Assembly (NCBI GenBank): GCA_009767595.1
Contig: VSDK01013596.1
Location: 74,498 to 138,497 of the forward strand
Length of the DNA: 64,000 nt
Direction: 5' to 3'
Source: Symbiodinium kawagutii
Lineage: Eukaryota; Sar; Dinophyceae; Suessiales; Symbiodiniaceae
Shown: positions 1 through 20,800 of the stretch, piece by piece
Layout: every line of letters starts with the position of its first letter
Position numbering within the stretch: position 1 is the stretch's first letter
The notes under the pieces: model-generated
What the model was told of the DNA's origin: nothing
Databases searched by the model: none
Seen by the model: the letters and a program-made list of their open reading frames with translations, nothing else
Position numbers and translations under genes: made by a program

Positions 1-35
1 AGCATCCTATCTTGCAAGCACCTGAGACTGGAAAC

Positions 36-8378
<8,343 letters not shown>

Positions 8379-9359
8379 CTGGGCCGGCGATGATGCCACA
8401 GGATTCACAGAGCAGTCATAATATGATTTTTTTTGGGGCGATACCCTTTTACAACCAGGATCGCAATGATTAGTCGTCCGTAACTGGTGGCTCAGTCACA
8501 CTATGTGTTGATAACTGTCAATGGTTACGAACCCTCTCTCTATATTGGCAAAAGATCGCACCGGTGCAAGCTAGAAAATCTAGAAAGGTAGAATGGCTTT
8601 TTGCCAATGATTATAGTGGTAGAATGGTAGCTCTGGTAAACTGGTAGAATGCTAGAACGGTATCTCAATCACAAATTTGAACAACCATTGAAAAGTTGCT
8701 TGACCAATGGTCTACTGACAAGATGGCACAATTGTTGGCTGCAGCTGCTAGAGGAAGCCACATTCACCAACAAGATCCAACAAGTAACAACGTCTGCCCT
8801 CTAGTTTAACCTGGCAATGGAGGATTCACAATTCTATCAACTCTTAAGCTGATCTACATTGAGATTACCTACTACATTAATCATGATGGTGATTTTCCAG
8901 CACTGATCTTCCCCAATGTTCCAGCTGCGAAAAAAAAGAGCCCATGGGCCATACCCCGGCCGCCCTCCACTACAGAGTGATCGCTTGTGCAACGTGGCGA
9001 CATAGCATTGCCACCCTGACGGCCCCCCACTCTCTGCCCCGATAAAGTTGGCCATACACTTGTACAAAGTTGCCGAAAGCACATCACTCACTAGTGATCA
9101 AATGGGTGGTTCATGAACAGCATTCCCTACCGAATCATTCATCCTTTTGGTTACCGACCGTCCGTCGTCTGGTGCCATCTACCTCCTTAAATCTCTTCCC
9201 ACTCAATTTGGTGGTCCCAACCCACTTGTATGTTCTATACCATCCAATGATCCAAATCTTGATTCAGTTCCGTTTGCTATCAGCCCTACTTCTCAACCCA
9301 ATTCAACCCAAATCATCGTCAATCAATCAGTTCAGCTTCTTCATTGGCCATGTTGGAGG

Positions 9360-12300
9360 CTGCCATGATGTTGGCACACGGGCCATAGGACGTCGTCGCC
9401 TTGCGCGCCGTCGCCGCCGGCGCATCCTCGTCGTCGCCTGCGGCCGGCGACGCGGGGGCCACCCGGAAGCGCTTGACGTAGCAGCGGGTCTTGCCGTAGA
9501 CCGCGAGGCCAACGCTGTGATCACCTGGGGGACGGTGGGATCCACGAAGGGCTGTGGTTGTTGATAGGTGATGGGTGGGGCCCCTGGCTGTTAGCGATTT
9601 GTTGGCTTATAAGCTAAGGATAGATAAGGTAAATTCCCAGTTGTGGTAGATACAACTTGATATAAATATGCTTAAATGGCCTATTAAGCAACTTAGAACC
9701 AAGGGGGGCCACCTTGTAGGTGATGGGGTTACTTATGATTGATACTGGTTGGTGAATGTTGAGGCAACCATTGATGGTTGATGACTGCAGATGGTTAACC
9801 ATCAAACATTATTGTGAACTCATGGTTTGTCAGTGATGATCACTATATCATTGATTCACGGTGTTTGATGGCTCAGAACATTTCAGAACGGCTGATGGTT
9901 TTGATATACATGAATGGCATACAACGCTTCATGATGGATAATATTGGTTCAAAAAATGATGGTAAAGAGGCTGGGATGTGGTTAGGGTATGCGGTACGCG
10001 TGTGTAGAGATGGTCACAGGATGGTGAGTCAAAGATTGGCGGCTGCAATTGATCGTGAAAATGGTTGCTGTGATCAGAGAATACTAGCTGCAAAAATCAA
10101 CATCAACCGTTGGTTGGATACCATTGCCGGAAGGCCTATACAATGCCAAACCATCAGTGTTGGAATCAAAGGATGGTCAATAATTGGGTGCAGCACGTAA
10201 ACGCAAGAACATGCAGCACTGTCCATGAAAAAATACATTAAAATACGGCATCGGTCAATACATATGTCATGAGAAGATTAATGTTGAAAACCATAAGTGG
10301 GCAATCATACCAATCCACCGTGCCTGACATTTTGTGACTGCTCTCCCATCATCTCCAGCACAAAACGCCAACAGCTTCTGGTACAATTGACAGCACCATC
10401 CCAAAGTTGTGTTTGATCGTGGGAGACTGAGGGAACACCCTATGAAACCAGCAGTTGTTTGGGAGCTTGCCGTGGCAAATGTGGATAGATATGGAACCCT
10501 CTCAAAATAGGGAACACCCCCCAAGATGGTTGGTTTACTACTATAAGTAGCTCACATTGGATGATTTGGGGGGTCCCCTACTTTAAGAAACCCCCATATG
10601 GTCATGGCATGTCACGGCCATGTAGGTCCAGCCACCCCTCCAAACTCCAAGTCACCAGGTTTCCGCCGTTCCACCCGCAGGTTTTTCACCAGGGAGATGC
10701 CACTCAGAGTGAGGCTCATGGTGTCTCCACTGAATTCCGCCAGCACCTGCTAAGCGGCAGCAAATTCGAATATGGCGAAGGTTTCCAAAAACTTCAAGGT
10801 GAATCATGACCATGGTTGTTCATGGTGTTTTCATGGCATTTTCCATGCAAGAAATGGGAAGCATATGATGATCATGTTGTGTTTTGATGGTGTTTTCTCA
10901 TGTTCTCCTTTCCATACTTGATTCTGAATACAGCATGTTTGAAGACCCGCAAGTCTGTGCAACCGAAAGGCTGTCGGGATGATGGCTAATGGTGCCCCAC
11001 GACCCTACATTACAGTAGATACCGCCATATCACCATCATTGATTTGATTGATTGTTTTTAGTCCATCAGCCAACCTTTCCAGTTTCCACTTGTCCCAACA
11101 CCCTTGGTATCAACGGAGGGCGCTAGCGCTCCATCAAGCAACCATCCCAAATGTGCGAAAATATGATGTTAAAACCACCCACTACTGGTTGGTGGTTTCC
11201 ACCCATGTAAAAATATATTAGTCAACCAACCAATTGATGTTGATCATTGGGCAAAACAAAAAAATCGTTTGAAACCACCAGCCAGCAGTTGTTCAACCAT
11301 TATCCTTACTCATTATCCATTATCCCTATCATTAACCATAACTAACAATGGTTAAAACCACCAGCCAAACTATTAATGGATGATGGTTGGGGAACAAACC
11401 TCGGTTCGTGTCCCCAGCTCGGCCGTCTCAAGGCTGGGTTCACGAGTGGTGAAAATATCCGGTCATAACCGATGGCACCCCACTCCAGTGGCTCCGAAGC
11501 CCAAGAAAGGTCTTGCAACAAGGCACTCGCTTGTAATTGAATTAATCGCTATGAGCCACTTTTATGCTATTTATTTCAGTTAATAGTGGGATTGAACAAC
11601 TGCAGTAGCATACACATCCACCAAATCCACTAGCATTCCATGCATCTACCGCATGGCTCGATCTCATCCCAGTTTGAGGCCAGGCTCTGAAAGATACGTC
11701 TGAGGCCGCAGGATGGTACCTGAGTGCGGCCCTGCGCCCCCCATCCGATGATCAAGCCTGTGATGCCCTGTTGGTATACAGTCTACCCATGTGAAACCCC
11801 CAGTCTTGTTCGTGATTATCATGTATTACCAATTCTTTACCAGCTAATTGACCGTGATAAGTGGGGTTCTGTCCCAAAACGTGGTGAAACTGCCACGTTT
11901 ATCAGCAAAATAGAGCTCTGAGACCTTCACAGCTACTGTTACCACAGCTGAGTGAAGGAACGTACACCCGGCGTCGAGCTTCCAGGGTTCGACTGGAGGG
12001 ATGAACCTGGTGGGGAATGGTGAGGGTCGATCCATGGATCGGTCCTCCCCTTCATCCTAGGCACAGTTGGGTTGCACGAAGAGGTCCTCCCCTGCATACT
12101 AGGCATAGTTGCGTTGCACGAATAGCGTCTGCACGGCGGCGTGACGCTTGTGACTCTCCACCCGCACTTCGCGCGTTTCGAAGTTCAGTCGCACCGCGCA
12201 GAAGTCGCAGCCGGACGACAGGTCAGTGACACTGCTGCAGTCCAAGAGGATGAAGATTTGCTGGTCTGGAGTCCTTGGCCGAGAACACAGAGCCAACAAC

Positions 12301-13693
12301 AACCAACGACAACAGCGGCAGCAGCAACAACAGCAACAACCAACCACCACCACCACCACCACCACCAACAACAAACAACAAACAACAAACAACAAACAAC
12401 AAACAACAAACAACAACAACAGCAGCTGCACACAACTCTATATACTAGCCTATGAGATTGGACACCGCATCTTTGTAACTAAGGATGTAAGCAACAAGGG
12501 CTTTAACAACCTGCTGATGAACAAGAAACTGGGCACTACTTACTGGAGATAACGAAGCAACATGTGTTTTCGAAGCCACTCAGTACGGTGTTGGGACCGC
12601 ATTGATCAGCCTTTTAAGCGCCAAATGACTTGACCTGAAACGAAACCACTCCCACTATCACTGGGTGATGGAAAAATCTTCAGGTACTTGGTGGGTACCC
12701 AAACTAGATTCATCACCTCATTTAGTCGAAATACACAAACCTGCGTGCCAATCCTCCTCACTCATTTTGTTTAATTGTTCTTGGCAATGTACCTATCATT
12801 CAAAGCTGCCCACCTACAGAATTGCATGCACTATGCATCCCAGCTTCTGTTCAGCTGGAAAGGATTTCACCTCAGCATTGATGGTGTAGATGCCTTCGGT
12901 GATTAAGCGCCGTTCCTCTGGGCTGCCCCCGTAGCAGCATCCCGAAAAGCCAGAAGATTTGGTCCCTTCCAAGATGAAGACATTCTTCTCCTGTCAGTTG
13001 AGCTTGGATTGAACGAAGCTGGTCAAACGGGGGTCATTAGCCAGGTCCCAATTGGACATCACCCAACCATTCTTTTGTCAGCCAGCATTAACGGCATTAA
13101 CGACTATAGGCCATCATTCAACCATCATTTGAATCCCTTACTTAACCTGCTTCAAGCCATCACGGAGCTAAGCCATCACTTAAAGCTTTACTACAAACAT
13201 CCATGAACCGACCATCAAATTCATGGCCAACATATCTGTTTCATTGAATCGCTATCCGCGCCAGCATTTCACCACCATTTCGCCCTCAATTTCAAGCCAT
13301 TTCTCCCATCAACAAGGCATCCAACGAGGTCTCTCCGCTGTCGAATGCGCAGCGCGCCTTTTTGCTCAAGTAGATCTTGCCGTGATCTGTGAGCTGAGTC
13401 CAGCCTGCGGTGGCAGTCTCAACCGTGGCTGGTGGTACGGTTGGCTGGTTGTAACGGTGCGGGTGATGGTATGAACTGATATGAAACACCAATGACTTAC
13501 CAAGTACCTGCCAATTAACCATGGTAAAAAGATCGTATGAACTCATAGTACCCACCCATTCACCACCAATTTCCCCTCAATGAACCACCCATCCACCACT
13601 CTTAACCCATCATGCACCACCACGTCTGGTTGCTGCTCAAATCTTCCGTCACCGGAGCCTGGTCCATAGTCTTCCTTGGAGGAGCCGCTGCAA
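9360..13693 (-). CDS. Series of coding exons of unknown function, possibly N-terminal part of the katanin-like gene
   Basis: Not recognised. Eight minus-strand exons read well and keep phase: about 13693-13624 (truncated by an assembly gap), 13404-13334 (LTDHGKIYLSKKARCAF), 12990-12869 (NVFILEGTKSSGFSGCCYGG), 12273-12130 (FILLDCSSVTDLSSGCDFC), 12006-11968 (FIPPVEPWKLDAG), 11719-11650, 10746-10656 (FSGDTMSLTLSGISLVKNL) and 9525 to about 9365 (HSVGLAVYGKTRCYVKRFRV, then an Ala/Asp-rich tail). All acceptors are AG|G. The series lies between the end of the epimerase gene and the first placed katanin exon on the same strand, so it is either a separate gene or a long N-terminal extension of the ATPase. 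I see no catalytic motif. Individual exon edges are uncertain, because loose donor use makes phase matching a weak test. Confidence 0.45.
10495..10595. mobile_element. MITE-like element, family A
   Basis: CTCAAAATAGGGAACACCCC at the left is mirrored by GGGGTCCCCTACTTTAAG at the right. The centre carries the family signature GGTTGGTTTACTACTATAAG followed by GGATGATTTGGGG. Confidence 0.7.
11185..11285. mobile_element. MITE-like element, family B
   Basis: Ends are CTGGTTGGTGGTTTCCACCC and GTTTGAAACCACCAGCCAG. The inner motif GTCAACCAACCAATT recurs in the other copies. Confidence 0.65.
12292..12424 (+). repeat. CAA/CAC microsatellite with AACAAAC heptamer array
   Basis: CAA-rich triplets, then eight CAC triplets, then about six AACAAAC heptamers. 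It abuts the acceptor side of the exon at 12273. Confidence 0.9.
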
Positions 13694-13710
13694 NNNNNNN
13701 NNNNNNNNNN
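13694..13710. other. Assembly gap (17 N)
   Basis: Run of N that truncates a candidate exon (13624-13693). Confidence 1.
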
Positions 13711-14458
13711 TCCCCGCCATGGCTGGCGGAGCGATGGCTGGCAGATTAACACGATTTGGTTCCAACCAATGGGGTTGCTGTAAGTATAAGGTACTAGGAG
13801 TGAGCAAAGAGTACTAGGAGTCACCTCTTGGTTGGAACCAAGTGGTATAACCTATTATGGTCAAAGACTACTAGGAGTCACTGCAGGAGTGTCATACCAA
13901 TGTTCCAACTAAGGTTGTTATGTACTACTACTGTGTGATTAGGTTAACGACCAACGCAACCACTAGCTATTCTTTTTAACAATGGATGGCTCACTGCTGG
14001 TTGACAATGATTACTAGAATGGATCGATTTGGTTACTGGCCTTGGGCTCCAGCTGGTTTCGCTGTTTAATCAGTGGGGTTGGGCAGCGCAGCTACTCCAG
14101 ATCCCAGCCATATGTCAATTCCTATGATGGCAGAAGGCAGAACTCAGTCCTAGCCTACAACCAAAATTTTCCTGCAAGCACAAGGAGCACTTTCCCGCCC
14201 TAAAGCATCCAAATACCTCAAAAAATCAGCATTTTTGGCTAGTTGCTGGTACAGTTCCCAACATGCATGGCACCAGCTTGAACATTCAACAGTGGCCATG
14301 TCGACAGCATCAAAGGTATGACCTGCGATTTTTGCATCCTTGCCAGTGAAGCGCATGTTTACCATACAGATTACGATTGCTTGTAATCAGCTGCTTTTTC
14401 ATGCAACTCCCTGATATCATTCATGAAGCACTGACTGTCATAGTCTAATCACTCATTA

Positions 14459-14536
14459 CGGCTGATTCCCAGCTGCTTCATGACTGATTATATTCATGCG
14501 GCTGATATCATTCATGAAGAAGCTGGGAATCAGCCG
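14459..14536. repeat. Inverted repeat, 25-bp arms
   Basis: CGGCTGATTCCCAGCTGCTT at 14459 pairs with 14512-14536 at 24 of 25 positions, with a 28-nt loop. It lies about 320 bp past the epimerase stop, so a role in 3' end formation is conceivable but not shown. Confidence 0.8.
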
Positions 14537-14859
14537 CAAAGCTGCTGTAGAACACAAACACAACACGTGCCTTGTCAACTAAAGGGTCAGGTCCTGACAA
14601 CCTGACCGGACATTCCCATCAACTGTCTCTCTGCCTCATCCTAAAGTCCTTACAAACACTGGACCTCCTTGGTACCCCTTTGAAAAATATTCGTCAAGCA
14701 ACAAATGTTTGAAGTTTGAAACCACCAACCACAACAACATCAAGCAAAACTCCCAAATTCCAATGCGATTTCAGCAGCAACTTCCGCAGCGGCTCAGCAA
14801 CGGTTCCGGCTCCGACGCCAACGCCCCCATTTGACGCGTCGCGGACGCCGATCATCCGA

Positions 14860-17800
14860 TCATATGGTGCCAAGGGCCACCTGCTCGTGACGCGCGGGTG
14901 GGAGAGATTAGCACACGGGTCGGTTCCCGCCATCCCAAGGCGCAACCAATCTGGGTGGCGCAACGAGCACATGGTGGGCCCCCGAAAGGTTAGCTAACTT
15001 GGGTTATAACTAGGGTAACTACCAGTAGCTTCCCTGCTAAAACTTGACTTTTTGAGGGGAGAAAGGTGATCTTTTATGATAAATCTGATGGAACCTTTCT
15101 AATTCCAAAGGCATTCAAAATCTAAGTTCATGGCTATAAGTTGGCTATAAGGCTATAAGCCGCCTCGAAATGTCTTAGCGTAATGTATACAGGAGCCATG
15201 TGTTATATATTGGCTCTGCCGCACATCATGGCACCACAAGCTTCTGACGCTTCGTACCCGCTGAGAAGGTCATGATGTGACCACCGTTGCTACCAGCCTT
15301 CTCTTGGATCTCGTCATATTGAATTCATGTGCGATATGGCGAGCTGGGTCAATACCAATCATCCTCCTTTGTCTAATTGGCAATAGTTCGCATCCGAACA
15401 TGTAAGTTGGACTAGTTTGATCACAAATCATCCTTTCATAACCATCTATAGCAATAAGCCCACCATTCTTGGGGGTACCCATGGTGTAGCACCCCTGGGT
15501 ACTCCTATGACTTGGGAAACGCCCAGCTTCACTCCGTGTCGGCCCAGCCTGCTCCTTGATCCAAGGGATGACTTCCTCCAGCGCTTCTTCCAGGCTGGTG
15601 GTGCACTCAATGCCCAGAACCTCCTGGATTTGTGGCTCCAAGGCATTGGTTACCAAGGCATAGCATCGTTAGCAAGTCCTTGAAGCACGAATTGGAACTA
15701 ACCATGGTTTCTTCAAGGGGCTGGAAGCTGCCTTATGGGCAGCAAACACCCAGGGTCCATGGTTTTCCGCCCAGCTGCACATCCATATTGGTTGAATGAT
15801 TTGGACTTGTATTACATTGCAGCATCATCCCAACCACTCCAACCATTCACCAAACTCGATGAAGTGTTGAAACTCAACGATTTGCCAACTCGAGCTTTTG
15901 GGAGTAGTTTCTATGTGCGGCCATGCCAGCGGCCAAACGACTCCGAATGAGTGGACAAGTGTCTGTCAATGTCATCACGCCAGGCTTTGCCTTGTGAACC
16001 ACATTTTTCAATGCAAAAATGCCTGCAGGCGTAGAGAACTGCGTGGCGAATCGGGGAGAACTTCAACCATGAGGAGTCCATGTTTAATGACACCTCCAAA
16101 CCGATCAAACTTTCAGTGTGATCTCTATAGCGAGAAAATAAAAAAATATGTTTTCTCGAGTTTTGCCGTGCGTGTGTGTATTTGCGTATGGGTGTACACA
16201 TGCCACATCAAGCATTAGAAATCCTTAACATCTGGATATCATCTTGATAGCTGTTCGGCATGGTGCAATAACAATGGACGCGCGTGCCAAACTCATATTT
16301 ATTGCGCCAAACTCCTCTCTGCATGTCAATCTCCAGTCCAGAAAAGTCATGGTCAAATAGATGTTGCAAGTGATGCCGTCAATATCCGCCAATCAATGCA
16401 TGGCTGTGGGTACCCTGTACCCCCTGTGACCACCCCTAAATGACCAAAGTAGCCCAACTGCTGGGATGTTCGTCTACAATTTTCTTCGCCGGTTAAACTT
16501 GACCCAGATCGCAATAAAAAAAGCTTGTATATCCCCTCTGATTGTTGCTTATAGTCTCCCACTATTAACCAGGGTGATTCATATAGCTGTGGGTCAAAAC
16601 CGTGTACCCCTGGTTCCCCCACTATTAACCATTGTTTCCCTTTATTTTTTGTTGGTCATTACCCCCCACTATTGGTTGGTTAATATTGACCCATAGCCAT
16701 ATGTAGATCTACCCTCTGGTAAACTAACATAGCATTGGAAAATCCACCATTTATGGCTGATTTCCCCGTGTTTCGCTATGAAACATGGTGATTTTCCATT
16801 GCTACGTTAGTGTAACAGAGCGTACATCTTGCTTGCGCATGCCTGCACCCCCATGATGTCAACGACCGGTGCCGTCAGGCGTGGACCCGTCCTTCGCCTT
16901 CTCCACACAAGGCACGCGCATCTGAACGTCGTGCCTCAGGTGTGCGGGATCTGCCAGGAGTGAAAGCCATGGTGAAGTGGTGGTTGTGAGGAGTGAAAAA
17001 TGGTGGTTATCATGGTTAATGTCATGGCTGTGGTCAAATATCATGGTGAATATAGTAGTTGTAATTTATAATGGTTAAAAAAAGGTCGCTATCATAATAA
17101 AATGGTTGTTAGCATGGTTAATGTCCTGGTTATAATGGTTATATATCATGGTTGTACGGTTGAGTATATAGTGGTTATAATTACTATCATTATGTCTATA
17201 TCCGTGGCCTCAGGCAGTGCCTTGAGCCATGGTTGCCGAGGGATGCCTCATGGGGAGTAGCACCGTGCCAGAAACACGGCCGTCCTGACGGCGACCTCCT
17301 AAGGTGCTCCTGTGTCATGCCTCGCATCCCCAAACACCATGCGGATCTTCGTCAGAAAACCTTGGATCTAAGTGGTGAACATGCTGCACCTGCAGCACAG
17401 AGTAACAGTGCTGGATGATGACCACAGTTTTTGTTCTCAACCTCCCTACCAGTTCTTGCACCGTATTCAATATCTTTCACTACGATAATCAAATATGGCA
17501 ATCAACATTTACCATTTTTAAGAGGTCAATGATCTGCAGGTGGATTTGCAATTGCTAGATTGCCAAAGGCTAGCCATTGTGAAGCACTGGTCGTATCTTG
17601 TCGTGACCATCGGATATAAGCCATTAAGGATGAGCAACTGCCACGGCCAGTCCGAGTCGCTGAAAGGGTTCGTCTGAGACATACTCAAAAGGCACCTGGA
17701 GACCCGGTCATAAGGCTAAGACTACACTAAATGTGCATAACTAAGGGCAAATGGTTTGCATGCATTTACATGAATGGTTGACATTAATGTTGATATTCAT

Positions 17801-20800
17801 TGTTGATGGTGATGTTGATATGAACGGTTGATATTCACATCAAATTCAACGCTCCACATGCATTAGCAACATTCGCGATTGATGCTAATGGTTGGCCAAT
17901 AATTTCCAATTTTCTGCACTGCCCCATCTTCTGACAAGTATCTGTCCCCTATTCAAGGTGCGAGTGGATCTCGCTCCATGCTCTTTGCAACAGCTTGTCA
18001 GGCAGAAAAAACATGCATGAAACCTGCGCAAGTGAACCACTATATGAACATATCATACATTAATGATGTGCATGCATGAACGTGATACTGTGATCTAGTT
18101 AAATTCATGGACACATTATACAAAACTAATCAATATAGTATAAATGGCTACCATATGTGCGCATATGTGTATACTAGGAAAACTAAATGCCACACAATGC
18201 CAAACAGTTATGATTATCATTCCCTAAAATTCACCTGCAATGCATTTGTGATTTACAGTAGTTATAGCCATGGACACACTATACCTAACTAATAAATATG
18301 ATGTACATGGCTACCCTATGTGCATAATAAATGCAAAACAATGCCAAACACTTAATTATCATTCCCTAAATTCACCTGCAATCTCTTTGTGATTTAGTTA
18401 TCTTCATGAACACACTATACATAACTAATCGATATAATGCATATGGCTACCCTATGTGCATAGTAAATGCAAAACAATGCCAAACAGGTAATTATCATTC
18501 CCCAAAATTCACCGGCAATCTCTTTGTGATTCAGTTATGTTCCTGAACACACTATACATAACTAATCGATATATGGCTACCCTATGTGCATAATAAATGC
18601 CAAACAATGCCAAAGAGCTATGACTATTATTCCCTAGAATTCACCGGCAATCTCTTTGTGATTTAGTTATCTTCATGAACACACTATACATACTACCCTA
18701 TGTGCATAGTCAATGCAAAACAATGCCAAACAGGTAATTATTATTCCCCAAAATGCACCGGCAATCTCTTTGTGATTCAGTTATGTTCCTGAACACACTA
18801 TACATAACTAATCGATATATGGCTACCCTATGTGCATAATAAATGCCAAAAAGTGCCAAACAGTTATTTATTCCCTGAAATTCACCTGCAATGTCTAATG
18901 TTTTGCAGCTCGGTAGGGAAACCATCATTTGTGGCCGATACGCGGCTTGCGAACGCACATCCGAGGCACGTCTGGCCCGTTGAGCCGTTTCCAAATGACA
19001 TCAGCGAGCTCTAAGACCTCAGCTGACCCATGGGAGGGTATCGATCGCTCAAGTTCTCCCAAGATTGAATCACTGGACGCTGGTAGGATCAAGTTCTCCA
19101 AACTTTGCCATGTTCTTCGGCAGTTGGTAGATGCTCAACCTCAATAAGTGGTGGAAATGACCAAGGACATGAAACCCGGAAGCCTGGGAAAGCAGCGGAA
19201 TCAGTGGGTGACTTTCCCTTGCCCCTTCAACCTATCGGATACCATTCTAGGCTACATGGTTGGGACTCCCGCTGCCCAGATTCCAACATTACTTGGTCTT
19301 ACCCCACGGTTTCCTATTGGAATCCAATGTGACATGCCTTGCGGAATCCAATGTGACATGCCTTGGCAACGAAGCTTTTCTTGGGGCTTCGTGGGACATA
19401 GAGCCCTGCGATCCCAAAGGGGATGTTTGTCCCAGAAGGTAATTCAGGGCACGGGCATGTAACCAGGTATAACCAACCAGGTATAACCCATTACATGTCC
19501 ACAATGATCCAAGGGGATGATTGTCCACCATTTCTGCAGGCACAGAGATGCTGACAAAGTAAAACCATGAGTCATCTCTCTGCTGTCCCCAAGCTATTTT
19601 GTTGAAGCCGGTGCCCACCCCAGCAGGTCGAACACGCTGCAGCGAATCATTCATCATCAAAAACCATGATCCTCCCCATTCTGGACTACTATTTGTTGGT
19701 TAATGTCCCCTATGATTAACCATCATTAATTACAAGTCACTACCAATATCCCACCATCAACGCCATCAACACCATCAATCAACCATTAATTCACCATAGT
19801 TAGATTTCCGTTCGCCAACCATCACTTAACCATCCTCAAAACCATCATCAACCATCAGGTAGGCATCATAGCCCATCATTTGACCACGATTCATGAATCA
19901 CCATCAATCACTACACCATCCATTAACCATCATCAAAACCATCATTAGCCACCACAAATCATTATCAAGTAATTAACCATCATTCGCAACTTTACATCAT
20001 TATCCAACCCTTTGAAACCATCATTTGATAGTTGTTAGTTGGTAGCCTATCAACTAATAACCTTATCCATCATTCACCACCAGCCATTTCCCAAGGCCGC
20101 TCGAACCAGCCCCGCCATCGCTACCAGCGGCTGTATGCCCTACAGCCGTTGAGATGTTGAAGTCCTGCCGCTGCGGTGCTATCCGGTGGTGGTGCAGCCA
20201 CTTCCCCAATGGTGAGCGAATATAACCAGGGCAACCACCAGTTATATGGCGAATCTTAACCAACCTATATAATTGGTTCATCAAATTGGCGAATCTTCAC
20301 TATTGGGTCTTAAAGCTGATTCAATGGCGAACCTTCACCAACCTGCCCTCAACGCCCACGTGGTGGCTCTGCTTAAAACATACATTTTTCATGCGAAAGC
20401 CCTGTGGGCATGGTGTCTCTGGCTGGCTGGTTTCCCTACTCCAATGACCAATAAAAAGCTGGGGATGGACATGGTCCACGGACCGTTGGAGGAGGCCGTG
20501 GCCAGGTCCTGATTCTTGGACCGCGGATCCATGATGCACTTCACGATGCCTTGCGCCAAGTCTCCGGCCTCGCACAAGGTCGGACCCAAGCAGCGCGGCC
20601 CAAGGGGCTGTGAGGACCTTCGTGAAAGGCCCTTGGAATGACTGGATGGAGCCCAGTTGGATGGAGGGCATTTCCAATGACTGTATGCAATTTGGGAGAA
20701 GGATCACCTGAAAAAAGCACGGGCATCATGTTCTGTGCAAAGCATTCGCCAGGGTGTCCCGTCTATCTAGCGTTCTATGTGCCTGTACCTATGCATCTGC

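Noticed and set aside
12099-12455. Poly-Val/Cys and poly-His/Gln ORFs across the CAA/CAC repeat
   Set aside because: Artefacts of the microsatellite; only the part at 12130-12273 on the minus strand looks coding.
17219-17240. CTTGAGCCATGG, resembling a reversed spliced-leader relic
   Set aside because: Only nine bases match before the homopolymer step, and no gene start lies nearby.
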